This document shows, in pieces, positions 62,903-64,000 of a stretch of DNA of 64,000 nucleotides. Within the stretch, counting starts at the first letter, position 1. Each line of letters opens with the position of its first letter. The DNA lies in contig BSDZ01000078.1 of NCBI GenBank assembly GCA_030268105.1, positions 3,027,001 through 3,091,000 of the forward strand, read 5' to 3'. The DNA is from Volvox africanus. Taxonomy: Eukaryota > Chlorophyta > Chlorophyceae > Chlamydomonadales > Volvocaceae. The notes beneath the pieces are model-generated. The model searched no databases. It saw nothing but the letters and a program-made list of their open reading frames with translations, and was not told the origin of the DNA. The position numbers were made by a program, and so were the translations under genes.

Positions 62903-64000
62903 TTGCATTTGAGTAAATCATGTGTGGGATCACACCTTCGGCTTGGGGGTTGCCAATGCTGCTGGAGCGAGGCTTGTGGGTGGGGGATAGTGGAGATAGC
63001 GGTTGAGTGCATGCAAGCTATTGTATATAATGTCGTTATTGCGTTGAAGGGAACAGAAGAGGAACAGTAGAGGGAGAGAGCGGCGGGACTTAGTAAGCGT
63101 ATGCTGACTTTTGGGGCTGCCTGGCTGCCCTGCCATTCGGGATCCTGTTCTTAGGTTGCCTAGCACCTGATCAGCTGGTGATCGTATGACGTGTAAGTTG
63201 AATGGTAATCACAGGTACATGCTGACATGGCTTTGTCAAAACGGGTCTGCGCATCGGTTGTATGGCCCTTAATTGAAAAGGAGAAAGGGAGGGTTACACG
63301 CTCATGCTGAAATCCATGTAGCACCTAAAACCGGGGAACACGAGTGTGAAAGTGTGCCGCTGAAGGGTCGATGGCCTGCAAGCCGTTACACTTCTTGTCA
63401 TAGCTAATTTGGGGAATTCAAGGACGGGGGAGTATTGCAGATACGAAGCAGAGCTACCGAACATATTTTGTGAAGGTTGGTGGAACGAGCAGCAGCTTAA
63501 CAAGCCATATGCACAGACAATTGCTTATCCTCCAGAAACAAAAGTGGCAATTACGCAATCCTAGATCTGAACCCCGCACTAGCAAGCTTGTGACCAGTAA
63601 TTGTTAGCAACATAGCAACGATGCCAGGTCATGGCTGGGAGGGGCAGTATGAGTTAAGATGCACGATGGAAGTTTAAATCCCCCCTTGCGCTGAAATTAT
63701 TTGCATCGCGAACTTCCCTTCGCGTGGATGTACAATCTAATACGACATCTTGTGCTTTGAGAACAACTAATTTTTATTTCCTAGAATGGACCTTTAATAA
63801 CAAAATTTCTTTAAGATCTGGTCGGTTTCAAAAAGCTCACGCAGGAGCAGTCATCGCATAAAACCGCCTAACCGGATCCCAATAGCCACTTAGCCAAGGC
63901 ACTTTATTTTAAAATAAAAAATAAAACATTGTCTGTTACTTCTTCTTTGAAGTCATGGGTGGAGCGGCTTCTTGCAGCGGCAAACTTGTTGATATTGTGT
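62903..64000. other. Region after VPS23 to the window end, nothing recognised
   Basis: VPS23 3' UTR and spacer; the last 300 bases are AT-rich. No exon, RNA gene or repeat of note was recognised on either strand. Confidence 0.4.
63192..63196 (+). terminator. Candidate polyadenylation signal of VPS23
   Basis: TGTAA about 290 bases after the VPS23 stop. Confidence 0.4.

Overview
The window looks like nuclear DNA of a volvocine green alga (Chlamydomonas/Volvox relatives); the genus cannot be fixed from sequence alone. The reasons are very intron-rich genes with short exons, GC-rich coding sequence in AT-richer spacers, Ala/Gly/Pro/Gln low-complexity insertions inside conserved proteins, dense micro- and minisatellites in introns, algal-type TGTAA polyadenylation signals, and a flagellar gene (CFAP20). 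Exon models were built by hand from splice signals, reading phase and conserved protein motifs. For each gene the exons join in one open frame except where stated.

Layout: (1) 665-4882 (+) DEAD-box RNA helicase, RH58-like. (2) 5296-6415 (+) CFAP20/BUG22. (3) 7720-9178 (-) EMC4. (4) 10394-12836 (+) EBP2 ribosome-biogenesis factor; an inverted repeat lies in the EMC4/EBP2 divergent spacer. (5) 14817-25969 (+) PRP40 splicing factor with two WW domains and an FF array, in 19 exons. (6) 28041-29053 a non-autonomous element with ~200-bp inverted arms. (7) 29881-32667 (-) unrecognised RG-rich, helical-repeat (PPR-like) protein. (8) 35095-36010 broken Ty3/gypsy pol. (9) 37360 to about 47015 (-) a large protein kinase with a probable GAF-like N-terminal half. 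(10) 47390-51935 (-) a kinase-less MAD3/BUBR1 checkpoint protein, head-to-head with (11) 52381-58445 (+) a greatly enlarged SLX1 structure-specific nuclease. (12) 59398-62902 (+) the ESCRT-I subunit VPS23/ELC/TSG101.

Most genes are unrelated housekeeping functions (RNA processing, ribosome assembly, ER membrane insertion, cilia, ESCRT). The exception is the MAD3-SLX1 pair, which joins a spindle-checkpoint gene and a DNA-repair nuclease over a 445-bp shared promoter region.

Most notable observations: the ~960-residue C-terminal extension of SLX1 with SUMO-interaction-like motifs; repeated ABBA-like and duplicated Bub3-binding-like motifs in MAD3; four GC-AG introns in four genes; two inverted-repeat structures that look like mobile-element remains.
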